NCBI GenBank assembly: GCA_022059125.1
Contig: JAEUWY010000005.1
Span: 5,642,001-5,706,000, forward strand
From: Corynespora cassiicola
Lineage: Eukaryota > Ascomycota > Dothideomycetes > Pleosporales > Corynesporascaceae
Reading direction: 5' to 3'
Length of the DNA stretch: 64,000 nt
Both the position numbers and the translations under genes were made by a program. Below are positions 36,475-48,258 of the stretch, one piece after another. Numbering within the stretch: the first letter of the stretch is position 1; every line of letters starts with the position of its first letter. Under the pieces are notes generated by a model. The model was not told where the DNA came from. It saw only the letters and a list, made by a program, of their open reading frames with translations, and did not search any database.

Positions 36475-38259
36475 CTAAGAATCCCAGATGGGCCCAAAGG
36501 CAGGTATCCCTCTTGACTCTAGGCTATAAACCATTTTCTTCGTAACCGTCCTGTTGCTCAAGACAAACACGGCATCAGCCTCAATCTGTTTGTAAAGCAG
36601 CCAAGCTACGCGGACTAAATCCGGACGCCCCATGGCACTCGTATCGATGATGACTGCATCAGGATCGACACGTTCGACCTCGTCTAGCATGGACTGTCCG
36701 AAAGTATTCAATGGGGATCGAGAACTCCAGATCAGTCGCGCAACTTGCCCTAGAAGCAGAGAGTCAGCGATCAACGCGGTCAACCAAACTTGGGACAGAA
36801 CGATGGGCACAAAAAATATCTGTTTGCCTGGGAATGCCTGGGCAAAACATGGAAAAGGCTTTATTCGTCGGGGTCACTAACCTTTTGGCTTGTGTGTGAG
36901 GGTAGATAAAGCTGGTCCTACTCCCGAGCCGGTGGTCACAATGACAACGCGGGAAAACATGGATGATAAGCTAAGCACGCCGGCTGTTGTAGTGCCCTTG
37001 ACCCAGAATCGGACGTTCCGGTACGTGTTGTGATTATTTCGCTCCAGATCTGCAGGCGACGAGTTCGATTGGATAAGCTTATGCGTCCAGTCTCCTGCGT
37101 CCGAAACTACCATCGAAGTACAAGGCTGTTTCATGCTTGACCTCGACGTGGGAAAGGTAGCAAAGGGATGCCATTCACGTAGTGGAGAAGTAGATATGGA
37201 CAGACAAGAATGACACCGAACAGGATGATCAAAGTGCAGACGAAGAGCGTGATCTGACAGGTACTCTGCTCTGAAAGTCCAGAGACGAAGTCGGAGCCAG
37301 GGTTGGATGATGAACATGGTTGTGGCAGCCAAGAACCAGAACGAGGGAGTCCGGACCAGCACCTTGCAGAAAGGCTGCAACGCGACGAGTGCCGTATGGT
37401 GTAAGAGAAAGAGCAACTGGGTCCAGAATATGAGAATTGCGGCCCATCCGAGCAGTCTATGAGTCGCCTCGAAGGTGTTGTGGTAGCGTAAGCGCACAGG
37501 TTTGAGGGCTAGAAGACAGATTATGGCCAACAACGCAAAAAGGATCCATGTAATGGTAACTTCTCGAACTTTGTAGAAGCCAGACTGAACGAATCGAAGG
37601 GTCATGAGGGTTGAAAAAACGAGAAACCAAGCTGTACCGGCGACTGCAGCTCCGCTATGTATACCTCCATAGGTGTATGCTGCGCGAGCTAGGATTCGAC
37701 GCACACGAAGGGGGAAACACCAGGGAACCATCCAAGCACATGCATAGATTGCATTGTTGAAGCAATCTTGTCTAACAAGGACAGCAACTAGGATGTTGGC
37801 TGAGGCTGCAGTCGCAAGATGGTCGAGGTTGGCGGTCTTGAGTGATTGATGGCGGAGGAAGCCCACGCCAATAAGGTTGAGGAGGATTACAAGGGTAAAA
37901 AGGCGCTGATAGGCGGCAAGTAGGGAGTATCGTAGAAGACGAAGAAGTCTCGTATATCGTTTCGACGGAAGCTGGGGCGGTTGATCCAAGGCAATTGTGA
38001 GCGAAGTGCCTGTGCTGCTCGCAGATATGACTTTAGCAAGAGTTGAGGCATATGCTTCAGAAGAGCCAGAAGACATTACGCGACAGGACATGGGGCCTTC
38101 CATGTCGTTGAGACGGTGCTCGTGTGCCGTGAGCCGATCCGGGTCGAAGTCCAGGGGTGGAGGAAAATGTGGCAAAGGGAGCTCACGAGGAGTACAACAG
38201 ACCACACGATGCGCACCTCCACAGTCTCTGCCCTTCTTAGTAGGGTCCCTAGAGCGCAT
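36475..38259 (-). CDS. tmpA: TmpA-like integral membrane oxidoreductase
   Basis: Two exons (38259-36882 and 36749-36475) encode 550 residues. After a short cytosolic N-terminus containing PPPLDFDPDRLTAHEHR, about seven hydrophobic segments follow. The C-terminal third looks like the FAD/NAD-binding part of ferric-reductase-like proteins: VVIVTTGSGVGPALS for the nucleotide loop, then VARLIWSSRSPLNTFG, DAVIIDTSAMGRPDLV and the ending SRGIPAFGPIWDS. This layout and the ending are those of Aspergillus nidulans TmpA, a plasma-membrane protein needed for normal induction of conidiation. It may move electrons across the membrane; the real substrate is unknown. The intron of 132 nt is long for this window; joining at KPKG-QVARLIW keeps the nucleotide loop intact. 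I use the first in-frame ATG. Confidence 0.82.
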
Positions 38260-40267
38260 TGTATTGCCAGAAGAGAAGCCTCTGGATGACAGGGACCAAG
38301 GGTGCAACACTGTTCCGTGCGATGAGGTGTGTGGTTTAGTATGAACCGGGTTCGAAAAGCATACCCTGTCCAGGGAAGAAATCGAGGTGGAGGAGGTATT
38401 CCTACTTGTATGAGGAGGTGTCTAGGTGCTGGGGGGATTGCAGACAGGGGAGCAGGCGGCCGTGTAGACTTTGGGGGGGGAAAATCGTCGAAGGTGTTGA
38501 GGTAGAGATCCACGGTCCGAAGCAGGCGGTAATGACAGGATGATGTTGAGTCCGATGGATAGATTGAGAAAAAAAAGAGCTTGGGAGTGAAGAGGGTCAG
38601 GATTATATCATACGACTGCCGCAAATGGGTCCGGGCTTGGAGGTACCCAGGTAGGCAACGGTATGGGAGGCAGCTACAACATGATGCACCCTGGTCCACG
38701 GATGTTGGACGCGCCACCAGACGCCCGGTGACATTCCCACTCTTAGGCGCTCGAAGACTCCCGTCCAAGCCGGCGCATCGATACGGCTGCCGCATGAATG
38801 CCCTCGTCAAAGAGGCCGGGACAGGAAGGTACGCGAGGGCAGGAGGCAGGCGCAAGAGTGGACCACGTGGAATGCAATTTGGGAAAGCACGACATGCGCG
38901 GCTGCCGCCCATGCTGGCCCATCCAAGCCCGGGTACGTGCTGGGCCCTGGGCAGTTCCCATGGCCGCCTGGCCAGCTTCATCTGGGCAGACATCTCGCCG
39001 TCACATGCTAGAGCCCAGCATCGCGACCTCAGCACCTGGCGGCCACCGAGCTACAGCAACACCATCTCTTGCATATCGCGTCCGTGCGCCTCTCGCGTCT
39101 TCCTCGCAAGAGCACCTCCATTCCAGGGAGCACTGTCGGCATTCCTGCTGCTCGAAGCCCGGGCTCGCCTCCCTAGCCATCGAGTAAGACTGTCTGATGA
39201 TAAATTGCACCCACCCGCCCTCTTCCTGTAGCCCAAGCGGGCCTTTTGCTCGGATCCTAGTTCCACAGAATGCATGTTGGGATGCCGAGTGCAACGGCCT
39301 TTGAACGCATGCGGCATTTGTGTTTCGGCATATGCTGCAAGGCAAGCCATATGTTGCTAGCCTTCGTTTTGCATCTCTTTGCCCCGACTTTTAGTCTCGT
39401 TGCCATCATATCCAACAAAGCGAGTGAAAGAAGCTCAACGGTACAGGGCCCGCCGGATATGATGAGGCCCCCACCTGTCTCGCTACTGCCGGGGACATAT
39501 GGTTCGGTTGAGGGTGGCTGCCACAGGTACCATTCCCAAAGTCTCCCTGACGTCGCGTGTCCATCAACACATGTGGTCCAGCCTGGTTCCCTTCCGTGTT
39601 GCCACTGACACTTCTGTATGCCCATCTCCTGATGCGGGAAACGCTTCACGCTTCAGATCCACCTGGACCTGGTAGTCGGTACCAACCCCGGTCTTTGTTA
39701 CACCCAAGGGGTTGTAACTCAGACCTTAGTACTACCAAGGCCAATCATGATGAGTGCCACAGCCCCGCTTGATCGGCACCTCAGCTACCCTCGTGTCGCG
39801 AGGTACCAAAACCGTCACTACCAGTTTGATGCAAATGTGGAGGAGCTTGTGTATCCATTTTGTCTGAACTATCCATTTATGATCCATACAAGCTTGGGAG
39901 AAAAAGGCAAGATAGGTCATGTACCAAGCTCAATCCATGCTGCTTCAAATATGGACCCAGCTGCAGTGAAGCTTGGTGTAAAATTGCTCGTTTGATGAAA
40001 AACGTGAATGATGAAAGCCAGATGAGAGTTGGGAGAACCACTAGAAAGTATAGGGTAGACGGGATGAATAGCATGCAAAGGAGCCATCCCAGAGGCAATC
40101 AAAGTCGTACTTGTCACCATGAGGATGGTAAAAAGAAAAAGAAGAAGAGGATAAGTAAGACTTGGGGGAGGTGAATGGTCATGACTCGGGATTCAAATAA
40201 GAAAAGGTTCATTGGGGGGGGTTGAAGTGATGTATCAGTGGTAAATATAAATGATCTCCCCCTCACT
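38260..40267. other. Two-kilobase interval without a recognised gene
   Basis: It holds the promoter of the TmpA-like gene and the 3' flank of the BTB-like gene. Open frames of 200-319 codons at 38076-39035 (-) and 38581-39231 (+) overlap each other and have unlikely composition with no motif. Confidence 0.5.
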
Positions 40268-41706
40268 TCACCCCTCGTAGGATCTCTTAGAAGATTTATG
40301 TTGCGCATTGGATGTCGAATACCCTACCTCGATGCTTTGGCTTGGGGCGACTGAATAATCTGCATCAAGCAGCATGTCCTTGATCGATTCGTTCAAGGAT
40401 TCTTTCACGTATTTGTATATCTCCCGGTTTTCACGAATCGTCGTCACCACCAGATGTTTGAGGGTGGTGGATGGGCATCCCTCCCTTAGAACATATCCGA
40501 ACACGATCCTGATAGAGTCGGGAAAATATCGTTCATTCGGGGCCTGGGGGTCAATTTTCCGGGTGGGATAGTCCTCTTGGAGCAATGAAGCGATACGAAT
40601 GCAGTGAGACGTGGCCATTTTGATCATCTTGACTGTGGAGCTATAAAGCATCCCCTCGCACAAGGCTGCCATATCTCGTACTTCGAGGTGTGTTGCGAGC
40701 CTATATAGGCTGCATGCCTGGTTTGCGTCCTCGAGGTACATCCTCCTCTCGTTCAACCATTGAACAAATGTGCTGACAGTGTTTTCATCGAAGCCGGGCA
40801 AAAAAATAATCCCCCTTGATGCCGCCTTCATTGGGTCCTTTTTGCTCTCGCGATCATAGCGAACCGTGATTTCTTGCAGCATTGAGTACACGTCGTCGAT
40901 AATGGTAAAGTAGGCTGACGTCTTGCACAGTTGAAGACGATCTCTAATGTTCTCTATTGGATAATTATTTCTTCGAAATCCGCCGTTAGATGGAGTGACT
41001 GTCAAGTTTTTGTTGTCCTGGAAGACGGAATCCACGGCTTGCTTCAACTTTTTTTGAACCCAGGCGTGATATTGCTGCAGGGGAAAGCGGTTGTAGCATT
41101 TGATGATCAGCTCGAAAGCCTGTATATGTGTCAACAAGATAGTGTGACGCAGTGTGACATTTCTCCTTGCCTTTTTGACGGATGCCTCACTCGTTTTACC
41201 TGACTCTGATCCCGAAAACTCCGCAAGGTGGGTTAATTTTTGAACCTCTTCGATAAGGGTCATGTAGTTGGTATATTGTTTCTTGAGGGGATCTGCAGAT
41301 TTGAATAATTGCTGGACAAATCCGCTGTAGCAGCAAAACAACCCTAAACCAACGTCGTGGGTTAGCGTAAACCCTTCCCCGTACCGGATGGTAATCGAAG
41401 TCTTGTATAGGTTGCTTCAAAATGTTAGTTTTGTCGTGATGCATGCAAATTACGAGATGTATACCTGTGAGGTTTGAAACTGTCAATGAGGTCTGTACTG
41501 ATTGTGATTGGCCTAAACTGAGGGTCAAAAGTACTCAAAGTTTGGCTATCCATTGGAGTTGTGGGAATGGAAGACGTTTTCTCTCCCTGTTTTGGACTAT
41601 TTGCTTTTACTGGCTCTTTAATCTCGATGATATTCGAAGAACTGGTGGTGGATGTGTGAGAGCTTGTGGGCCCTGGGGAGGCAACGTGACCGGTGGTTTC
41701 TTTCAT
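40268..41706 (-). CDS. BTB-like domain protein, uncharacterised
   Basis: The proposed model has three exons: 41706-41465, a 17-nt microexon 41401-41385, and 41343-40268, giving 444 residues. The N-terminal 75 residues are Ser/Thr/Pro rich. The segment FCCYSGFVQQLFKSA resembles the part of a BTB/POZ fold where the hidden helix follows a conserved Cys-Tyr-Ser. A later block, IIFLPGFDENTVSTFVQWLNERRMYLEDANQACSLYRLATHLEVRDMAA, matches the second half of BTB-like domains common in dothideomycete proteins of unknown role. Between the two is an insert of about 140 residues, longer than normal. The microexon is needed to keep the frame and uses an AAG acceptor, so the 5' half is the weak part of the model. 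BTB proteins often recruit cullin ligases; whether this one does is unknown. Confidence 0.6.
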
Positions 41707-42263
41707 TGTATTGATATTGGTGTAGACTGATAGGGGAGAAGAGTAGGAGTAGAAGTAAGATTATAAGGTCTGGGTTGATTATATGGAGCAGGACGAGAAT
41801 GCCAACGGCGGTGTACCGTCTCTCTTACTACGGAAAGGGAGTCGGAAGAGATTGAAGCAGAGGCTCATATATTATTTATCTACTTAGATCCTCTGGTTAA
41901 AATGAGGCAAACAGTAAGATTAAGGTGAGAGCAGTAAAAAGAAATATCCAATCTTCTCTTTGTATGGTTTAGCACAAAAGATACTGAACATAGAAGTGAG
42001 AGGTGAGACCCTTGGAGTTCCAGGGTGAGCAATAAGCATGGTCACAATTATATAAGGGAGCGTGCAAATGTAAAAATTGGTTCAATTTCGGTCTAAATAG
42101 GACTGGAAAATCCATCCGAAGGGAAATGGGCCATCAGCTCCAAAAATTGCAAGGTTGGGCTTAGGTGGTGAGGCCGATGCTTCTCTGGTCTGTGCGCTGC
42201 CCCGCGACTTTCAACGACAAACAAGCCCCCAGACAACGCCGAGTCGACAAACAACGCGTCGAC
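41707..42263. promoter_or_regulatory. Divergent promoter, BTB-like gene / GCP3
   Basis: An A+T-richer stretch separates the two genes, which are transcribed away from each other. No defined element is visible. Confidence 0.45.
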
Positions 42264-45072
42264 ATGGCCACCTTCAACCGCGAACGCGTCGAACACGCGT
42301 TGAACGAGCTGCTTGTGCGCATCGTGCCAGATGATCCGCATGAGGACGAGGCCGCCGCCAACGAGCGATTCGAGCAGGCATTCGAGTATGCCCTGGATGA
42401 ACTGACGGCAGCGGGGCCGCCTTCTGTGGTTGCCGACATTAACCATGTCGCGAGCCTGATTGACAGGAGGAGTATGCTTCAGCTGCCATCCACTCAGAAG
42501 GTATCCAACTGACCGGCTTGCAGTATCTCACGACGTCAACGGACCCCAGAAGAGCGCCCGCTTCAACAATCTCGTCTCCCGTCTCGTATCGCAACCAGTA
42601 CTGGAGCAGAAATGGCGCATGCTCTATTTCCTGCATCAGCTGTCTGATATGCCTTCAGCCGAAGACTATCCCGAATCCCACGACCCTCGAAACCGCTCAC
42701 GCGATCCCATAACCCCTTCGAAGCGCCAGTCGTATCCCCAAGCCATCGGTAGCCCTGCATTTAGGGAGGCCTTTGCGCGACCGGGCCTCTCTCATGTGCC
42801 AGTCAACGACGGATCGCCAAAGGCATCAACTCGCATTCCGCCCCCCACAGAAAAGTCCGAGAAGCGGAAGGACAAGCGGCCCCCGGAGACGGCCAGAGAC
42901 CAGGCAGAACCATTGGAAGAGGAGCAGTCCAAGTCAACTGTGGCGCCTACCGAACCTTCTCTACTCCGCGATCTGCCATTCACATTGCAGGGCCTCTCTT
43001 CCACAAATTTGACATTCCCATCCTCGAGCGCCCTCAAGCTCCCGCCAAACCTCCCTGTGCCTCTCATCAGTCTTCTGCATACGCTTGCTGAGCCCTCGCT
43101 CCTCTACCGCGGCCTCTCGGAGTTCGTAGACTCAACAGAGGGTGGGCGAGTCGGTCAGAGTTTCCGTTCTGCTTTGGGGAAAGAACTCCGGTCATATCTG
43201 GGCTTGGTGGCCACGCTCGAGGGGCAGATACGCCGAGCGCTGGCACAGCTAGACGAATCACAACCGCACAATGGCATCGGAAAAGCTGGAGTCACGCTCA
43301 AACGATGTGTTATATGGACTCGGGAGGCGACTATGGGCTTGCGATTAATGAGCTTGATGGTTGAAGAATCTAGAGCCAAGAAAGGCGGCGAGCTGATCTC
43401 CCTCATCCATTCGTTTTCACTATCTCACGGCGATCCTTATGTTGGTGCATTTGCCGAGCGACTTTTATCCCATGTTACCCGACCTTTTTACGACATGCTT
43501 CGCAAATGGATCTACGACGGTGAACTTGACGACCCTTTTGGCGAATTTTTCGTGTCTGAACAGAGTGAAGACGAAATCAACGAAGCCAATGGCAAAGAAG
43601 GAAAGGGCGGCGCCACGAGTGTGTGGGAAGACAAGTACAAGCTCAATGAAAAGATGATTCCGACCATCATTACGGAGGAATTCGCCAACAAGGTTTTTTT
43701 GATTGGAAAGACGCTGAACTTCATTCGTACTGGATGCGGCGACGCGACATGGGTGGATACGTACTCTAAAGAGGCCTCCAAGGAGCTCCAGTATGGTGAC
43801 ACTGCCAACCTGGAGCAATCTATTGGCGATGCTTACAAAACTACCATGGCTCGACTGATCGATCTCATGGCCAACAAGTTCAAGCTTTTTGAGCACCTAC
43901 AAGCATTGAAAAAGTACCTACTTCTTGGTGCCGGCGACTTTATCGCAGTCTTGATGGAATCACTTTCGTCCAATCTGGACCGCCCGGCAAACACACAGTA
44001 TCGTCACACCCTCACAGCCCAATTGGAACACGCTGTACGAAACTCCAACGCTCAATTCGACTCTCCAGACGTACTACGACGCCTTGACTCCCGTATGCTT
44101 GAGCTATCACACGGCGAGATTGGCTGGGATGTTTTCACGCTTGAATACAAGATTGATGCCCCCGTCGACGTCATCGTTACACCTTTTGGCTCGAAACAAT
44201 ACCTCAAGGTATTCAACTTCTTGTGGAGAGTGAAACGCGTAGAGTTTGCACTTGGATCGACGTGGCGAAGGTGCATGACAGGCGCTCGCGGTGTACTTGG
44301 CACTGTCTCTGACAAGGTCGGAGCGGACTGGAAGAAGGCTCGGTGTGCCATTGCCGAGATGGTACATTTTGTAAACCAACTGCAGTACTACATTCTCTTC
44401 GAAGTTATTGAATCTTCGTGGAATGAACTCCAAGAAGCCTTGAACAAGCCGGAAAGCACGCTTGACGACCTCATTCAGGCGCACGCCAAGTACCTCAACA
44501 GCATTACTCGGAAAGGATTACTAGGCAGCCAGAGCGTCGATTTCACCGGACAACTCCACGAGTTGCTAAAGACAATGCTGTCTTACAAAGACGCCGTGGA
44601 TGGGCTGTACTCATTCTCCGTCGCCGAGTTCACACGACGACAAGAGCATGCCGCAAAGATCGAGACCAGAACAGCTGCTGGCCGTTGGGGCCTTTCCGAG
44701 AAGGATAGCATGGGCACCAGCTCAGATCCATTTGCTTCAAAGCGGGCGTCACGTTCAGATCCAGATTCGCCCTTTCCACCTCCTTTACTAAAGATTGGCG
44801 ACTCGGAGACTGGCGAGGATGATGTTCTTCCTGCGCTGCGCAAACGTCTAGCTACTCTTGTTGTCGACTTTAGGGCCAGGATCACAGTTCTTCTAGGCGA
44901 TTTGATACACCAGCCAGACCATGACATGAGGTGGCTTGCTATGGTGATGAACTTCAACGATGTGTATCAACCTGTGAGGCGTCGGAGGAAAAGCGAGAAG
45001 AGGAAGGAACGGGAGAAAGAGACACCGTACCAGCCAGCAATGGCTAAAAGCGTGGACGGTGACAAAGCTTGA
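42264..45072 (+). CDS. SPC98: Gamma-tubulin complex component GCP3 (Spc98/Alp6)
   Basis: Two exons (42264-42471 and 42524-45072) encode 918 residues. The protein joins gamma-tubulin and GCP2 in the complex that nucleates microtubules at the spindle pole body. Seen in order: an N-terminal helical region (RFNNLVSRLVSQPVLEQKWRMLYFLHQLS), a disordered Pro/Lys-rich linker, the GRIP1 region with LLYRGLSEFVDSTEGGRVGQSFRSALGKELRSYL and RKWIYDGELDDPFGEFFV, and the GRIP2 region with LKKYLLLGAGDFIAVLME, VDVIVTPFGSKQYLKVFNFLWRVKRVEFAL and MVHFVNQLQYYILFEVIESSW. These blocks are those of GCP3 rather than GCP2. A Lys/Arg-rich tail ends the protein. The start at 42264 is chosen because upstream in-frame Met codons precede sequence unlike the family. 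Confidence 0.95.
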
Positions 45073-45350
45073 TGCTATATTTTGCGTGGTTGGTTTTCAA
45101 ACGGCGTTTGGGTCTGAGATTCTGTTCTCAAGCATCGGCGTTGTCCTTCGGGATACATTTTGGAATGGGATGGCAGTACTCAATCGAAGCAGTCAAAAGT
45201 CAACGAGGACAGTCTATACACCATACAACAACGGCAAAATAGTACGATACCCAATACTGTTCATTAGTCTATTCGAGTGCATCCTGTTTCCAGGGTTCTG
45301 CTCCCAATTGCACCCACGCTTGGCCTGGTGTCATTAGCACGTCGTTCCTT

Positions 45351-46995
45351 CTATTGCTTCTTGGCAGCTGCCTTCTCTGCCTTCTTCCTCTCCGTCTCTT
45401 GCTGCTTTTGTAGTTTCTTCAACTGGTTCTTTGTCATCGGCTGACCGTCTGGTCCGATCACGGTAGTCGCGGCCGGCCCTCCCGTTTGACCTTCCTTCTT
45501 TTCGTCCTCCACTATCTTCGGCTTGGTTGGGTTCGGGTTGCCCTTCCATTCCAACTGTCTTGGTCTCAAAAACTCATCCAAGATTTCGTCGGTCACCTTT
45601 TCCCTGGCATCCTGGAATTTCTTCACGTAGGCCGTCATCATGGTAATACACTCCCTCTTCATGTCGCCCGTCAGCATGTCGCCCTTGCGATAATCCTCAG
45701 CAAACTTTGCGAGCTTCTCGTCGTCATCCTCGAAGTACGCTAGGTATTGGTATGGGACATCGATATCAGGATTGCCGCCTAATTCGCGATGGAGCTCAAG
45801 GGTCTCTTGACCACCAGAGAAAGCGTGACTGTTGATCTTTTTCTTAATCTGCTTTTCGGTATCGGACATGACTAGAGACATGAGCGTTAGTGGTGATGGC
45901 GTAGAAGTTTGTGCTACCAAGGTATACACTCCGTGTTGCATGCCTCGGACAAATCTATACGAAAGACAACAATGTAGGTTGAGAATCTACTAGGGTAGGG
46001 TGTATACTTGAATCTCACGTACAGATTGCAGAGTTGGGGTTTGATGCACTCATCTTGCCGCCGGCACCTTGCAGTGCTGTCAAAAATTTCGAATGGATGA
46101 GGGCCGGCTTGGGTGACGGCTGGTCCATTCTTGAGGAGTTTTCCCGAACTAGACGAAAGTAGGGGTCCTGGTCAATGGCGCAAGGAATCAAACAAGGCAT
46201 GGCGGCGAGCTTGGCATCACGGTGGTAGCTCTTGTGTTCCTTGCCGAAAATGAAGGGATACGACGACGCAAAGGCGGCAACACACTGCTTTGCAGCGAAG
46301 GCATTACTTCCGATGTTGGTTGATCCATGGAATCCAAAGGCGCCACGAACTTGGTTGTTGGTGACGAGCTTCTCAAACTCGGTGGCATTGAGATTGAAGT
46401 GCCTGTTGTAGCCGGATGTGAAGAATTCTGAGTCAATGAAGATGAAAGTCTTCTTGGGGTCGAAGCCGATGGAGATGATGTCCTTGGCATTGCCTCGCGC
46501 ATACTCATATACCTCCGGTTGCTTGAGTTTCTCCTTGAATAGGAACTTCTCGTCGTCGGTCAACATGATGACAAGCGGCACATCGAAGACGTCCTGAAAC
46601 CATTTTGTGAATTCGAAGGGGATAGTATGGCCAATATGCATAGAGTCGCTGCTAGGACCACGGCCTGTGTATAGTAAGAAGTCCTCTCCACGCTCGTATT
46701 GGTCCAGGATCAGCTCGAGGTCGCGGTGGGAGAAGAAGAGGCGGCGTCGCAACCAGCGGTGCGGCTTGTGACCCGTCACCCGTTCGAAACGCTCCAGCAG
46801 AGCATCGTCGATCAACTTGGTGGCCCACTTCTCCGAAATGGCCTTGTAGTCAAACTCGAGAACGTTGCCCTGGTCATCGGTCGCGGCCTGCACATCCCAG
46901 GGATTGATCTCCTGCTCCGTGGCCTTCTTCACTGACTCGGTCGCGGTGTCGGCGAGGCTCAGGGCGGCGACGGACGGTGGCTCGGGCTCGGTCAT
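45351..46995 (-). CDS. WRS1: Cytosolic tryptophanyl-tRNA synthetase
   Basis: Two exons (46995-46023 and 45871-45351) encode 497 residues. The enzyme charges tRNA-Trp with tryptophan in the cytosol. Class I signatures are present: the HIGH motif as MHIGH (residues 120-123) and KMSAS (314-318). The intron of 151 nt follows the KMSAS loop directly and splices to SAIFMSDTEKQIKKKINSHAFSGGQ, the usual eukaryotic form. The anticodon-binding part follows, with GGNPDIDVPYQYLAYFEDDDEKLA, and the C-terminus is Lys-rich with LKKLQKQQETERKKAEKAA. The start codon at 46995 gives MTEPEPPSV; an upstream in-frame GTG is ignored. The family call is certain. It shares a short upstream region with the divergent UPS1-like gene. 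Confidence 0.97.
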
Positions 46996-47436
46996 GACTG
47001 CGGGCGGCGTGAGAGTCAATTGAAGGCTCACGGGGTGGTTGAGGTGTCAGGAAATGTGACTCCACGGATAAATTGCGCCTGAGTCAATCAACAGTGTCCC
47101 GCATTTGTTGCCCCGCAATGCGCCACGCGCACCGCCACGTCGGAGCTTTCGCGTCCGCGGCCCGAGAGGCAAAAACTCGTGATGGTCGTCAGAGCTCCGC
47201 GACTCCTCACACCACCAGCTGCCGCCCTTCCCCGCCCTAACGCATTTGTCAACTCATCCAATTGTTACTGCACAATTGGATGCACTTGACCATGCGAGTG
47301 CGACCGTCACCATAGACTCCGCGCTTTTCTGGTTGCCTCGAGCTCCCTTCTACGACTGCCTCCCTACACCATCTCCGCATCATCACAACCACCACCACGT
47401 CCATAGCCAGCTCTTCGTGCGCCGATTCCAATCAAA
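46996..47436. promoter_or_regulatory. Bidirectional promoter WRS1 / UPS1-like
   Basis: Only 441 bp separate the two start codons. A CT- and CA-rich stretch lies directly before the UPS1-like ATG (about 47340-47420). No TATA box is evident. Confidence 0.55.
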
Positions 47437-48258
47437 ATGGTCAAATTCTATTCGTCAAGCGATAACTACCCCTATCCGTTTCCTGCCGTCACCCTGGCCT
47501 ACTTCCTCCGCTACCCTAATCCCTACTCCACTCACGTGCTCTCTACCGACACCATCGCGCGACACTACGATCCGGAAACCCAGCGATTGACGACCATTCG
47601 CTTGCATCTCAAGCGCTCGAAGCTTCCCTCTGCCGTCCTCAAGCTCCTCCCCAAGTCCCTACTTGGGGCAAATGCCTCTGGCGATACCCAGTCTTACATC
47701 CTCGAGAAATCGGTTGTAGACGTCAAAGAAGGATGGATGGATACGGAGTCGCGCAATCTTGAATGGACGGGCGTTCTGTCCGTTATCGAGCGCCAACAAT
47801 TTCGACGACCGGCTCCCGCCGTCCCGGACGAGGTCAAGATATGGCAGGGCATGGAGGGCGCCGCACGGCGCCACGGCTTCATCAACTTTGGTGGTCATGG
47901 CTCTGGCGCCAAGGTTGAGGATACTGGCGAGACCACGGAGGTCACTAGCAGCGTCACTCTGCATTCTCATATTGGCGAGATATGGAAGAAGCGCAAGGCC
48001 GGCGAAGATGAGCCGCAGAAAATGGGGTTCCTCCAGAAATGGGGCACCTCTTCACTGCAGAGGAGCATTGAGAAGATTGGCTTGACTCGCGCTCAACGTA
48101 GCCAGCCTAATGCCAAAGAGGGCATGAAGGTCGTCCTTGAGAGAATGCGAGAGGGGGGTCTCGTTGCTGTTCTGGAAGGAATGAGACGGGATCGCGAAGC
48201 CATTCTCGGGGGCAAGACTCTCACGGCCGGGCCTCCACGGGGCGATGGCGAAGACTGA
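47437..48258 (+). CDS. UPS1: PRELI/MSF1 domain phospholipid-transfer protein (Ups1-like)
   Basis: A single exon encodes 273 residues. The N-terminal 175 residues are a PRELI/MSF1 domain. Recognisable blocks are YPFPAVTLAYFLRYPNPYSTHVLSTDTIARHYD, RLTTIRLHLKRSKLPSAVLKLLP and the SRNLEWTGVLSVIE strand. Members work in the mitochondrial intermembrane space with Mdm35 and carry phosphatidic acid (Ups1) or phosphatidylserine (Ups2) between the two membranes. The RYPNPYS...VLSTDT pattern is closest to Ups1. The C-terminal 100 residues are charged and not part of the core fold; they are longer than in yeast. No cleavable presequence is seen, as expected for Mdm35-dependent import. The paralogue assignment is less sure than the family. 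Confidence 0.88.
   Translation: MVKFYSSSDNYPYPFPAVTLAYFLRYPNPYSTHVLSTDTIARHYDPETQRLTTIRLHLKRSKLPSAVLKLLPKSLLGANASGDTQSYILEKSVVDVKEGWMDTESRNLEWTGVLSVIERQQFRRPAPAVPDEVKIWQGMEGAARRHGFINFGGHGSGAKVEDTGETTEVTSSVTLHSHIGEIWKKRKAGEDEPQKMGFLQKWGTSSLQRSIEKIGLTRAQRSQPNAKEGMKVVLERMREGGLVAVLEGMRRDREAILGGKTLTAGPPRGDGED

Noticed and set aside
38076..39231. Frames of 319 (-) and 216 (+) codons upstream of the TmpA-like gene
   Set aside because: They overlap each other, have Arg/Pro/Ser/Cys-rich composition and no domain; the minus frame also runs over the 5' part of the TmpA-like gene out of register.
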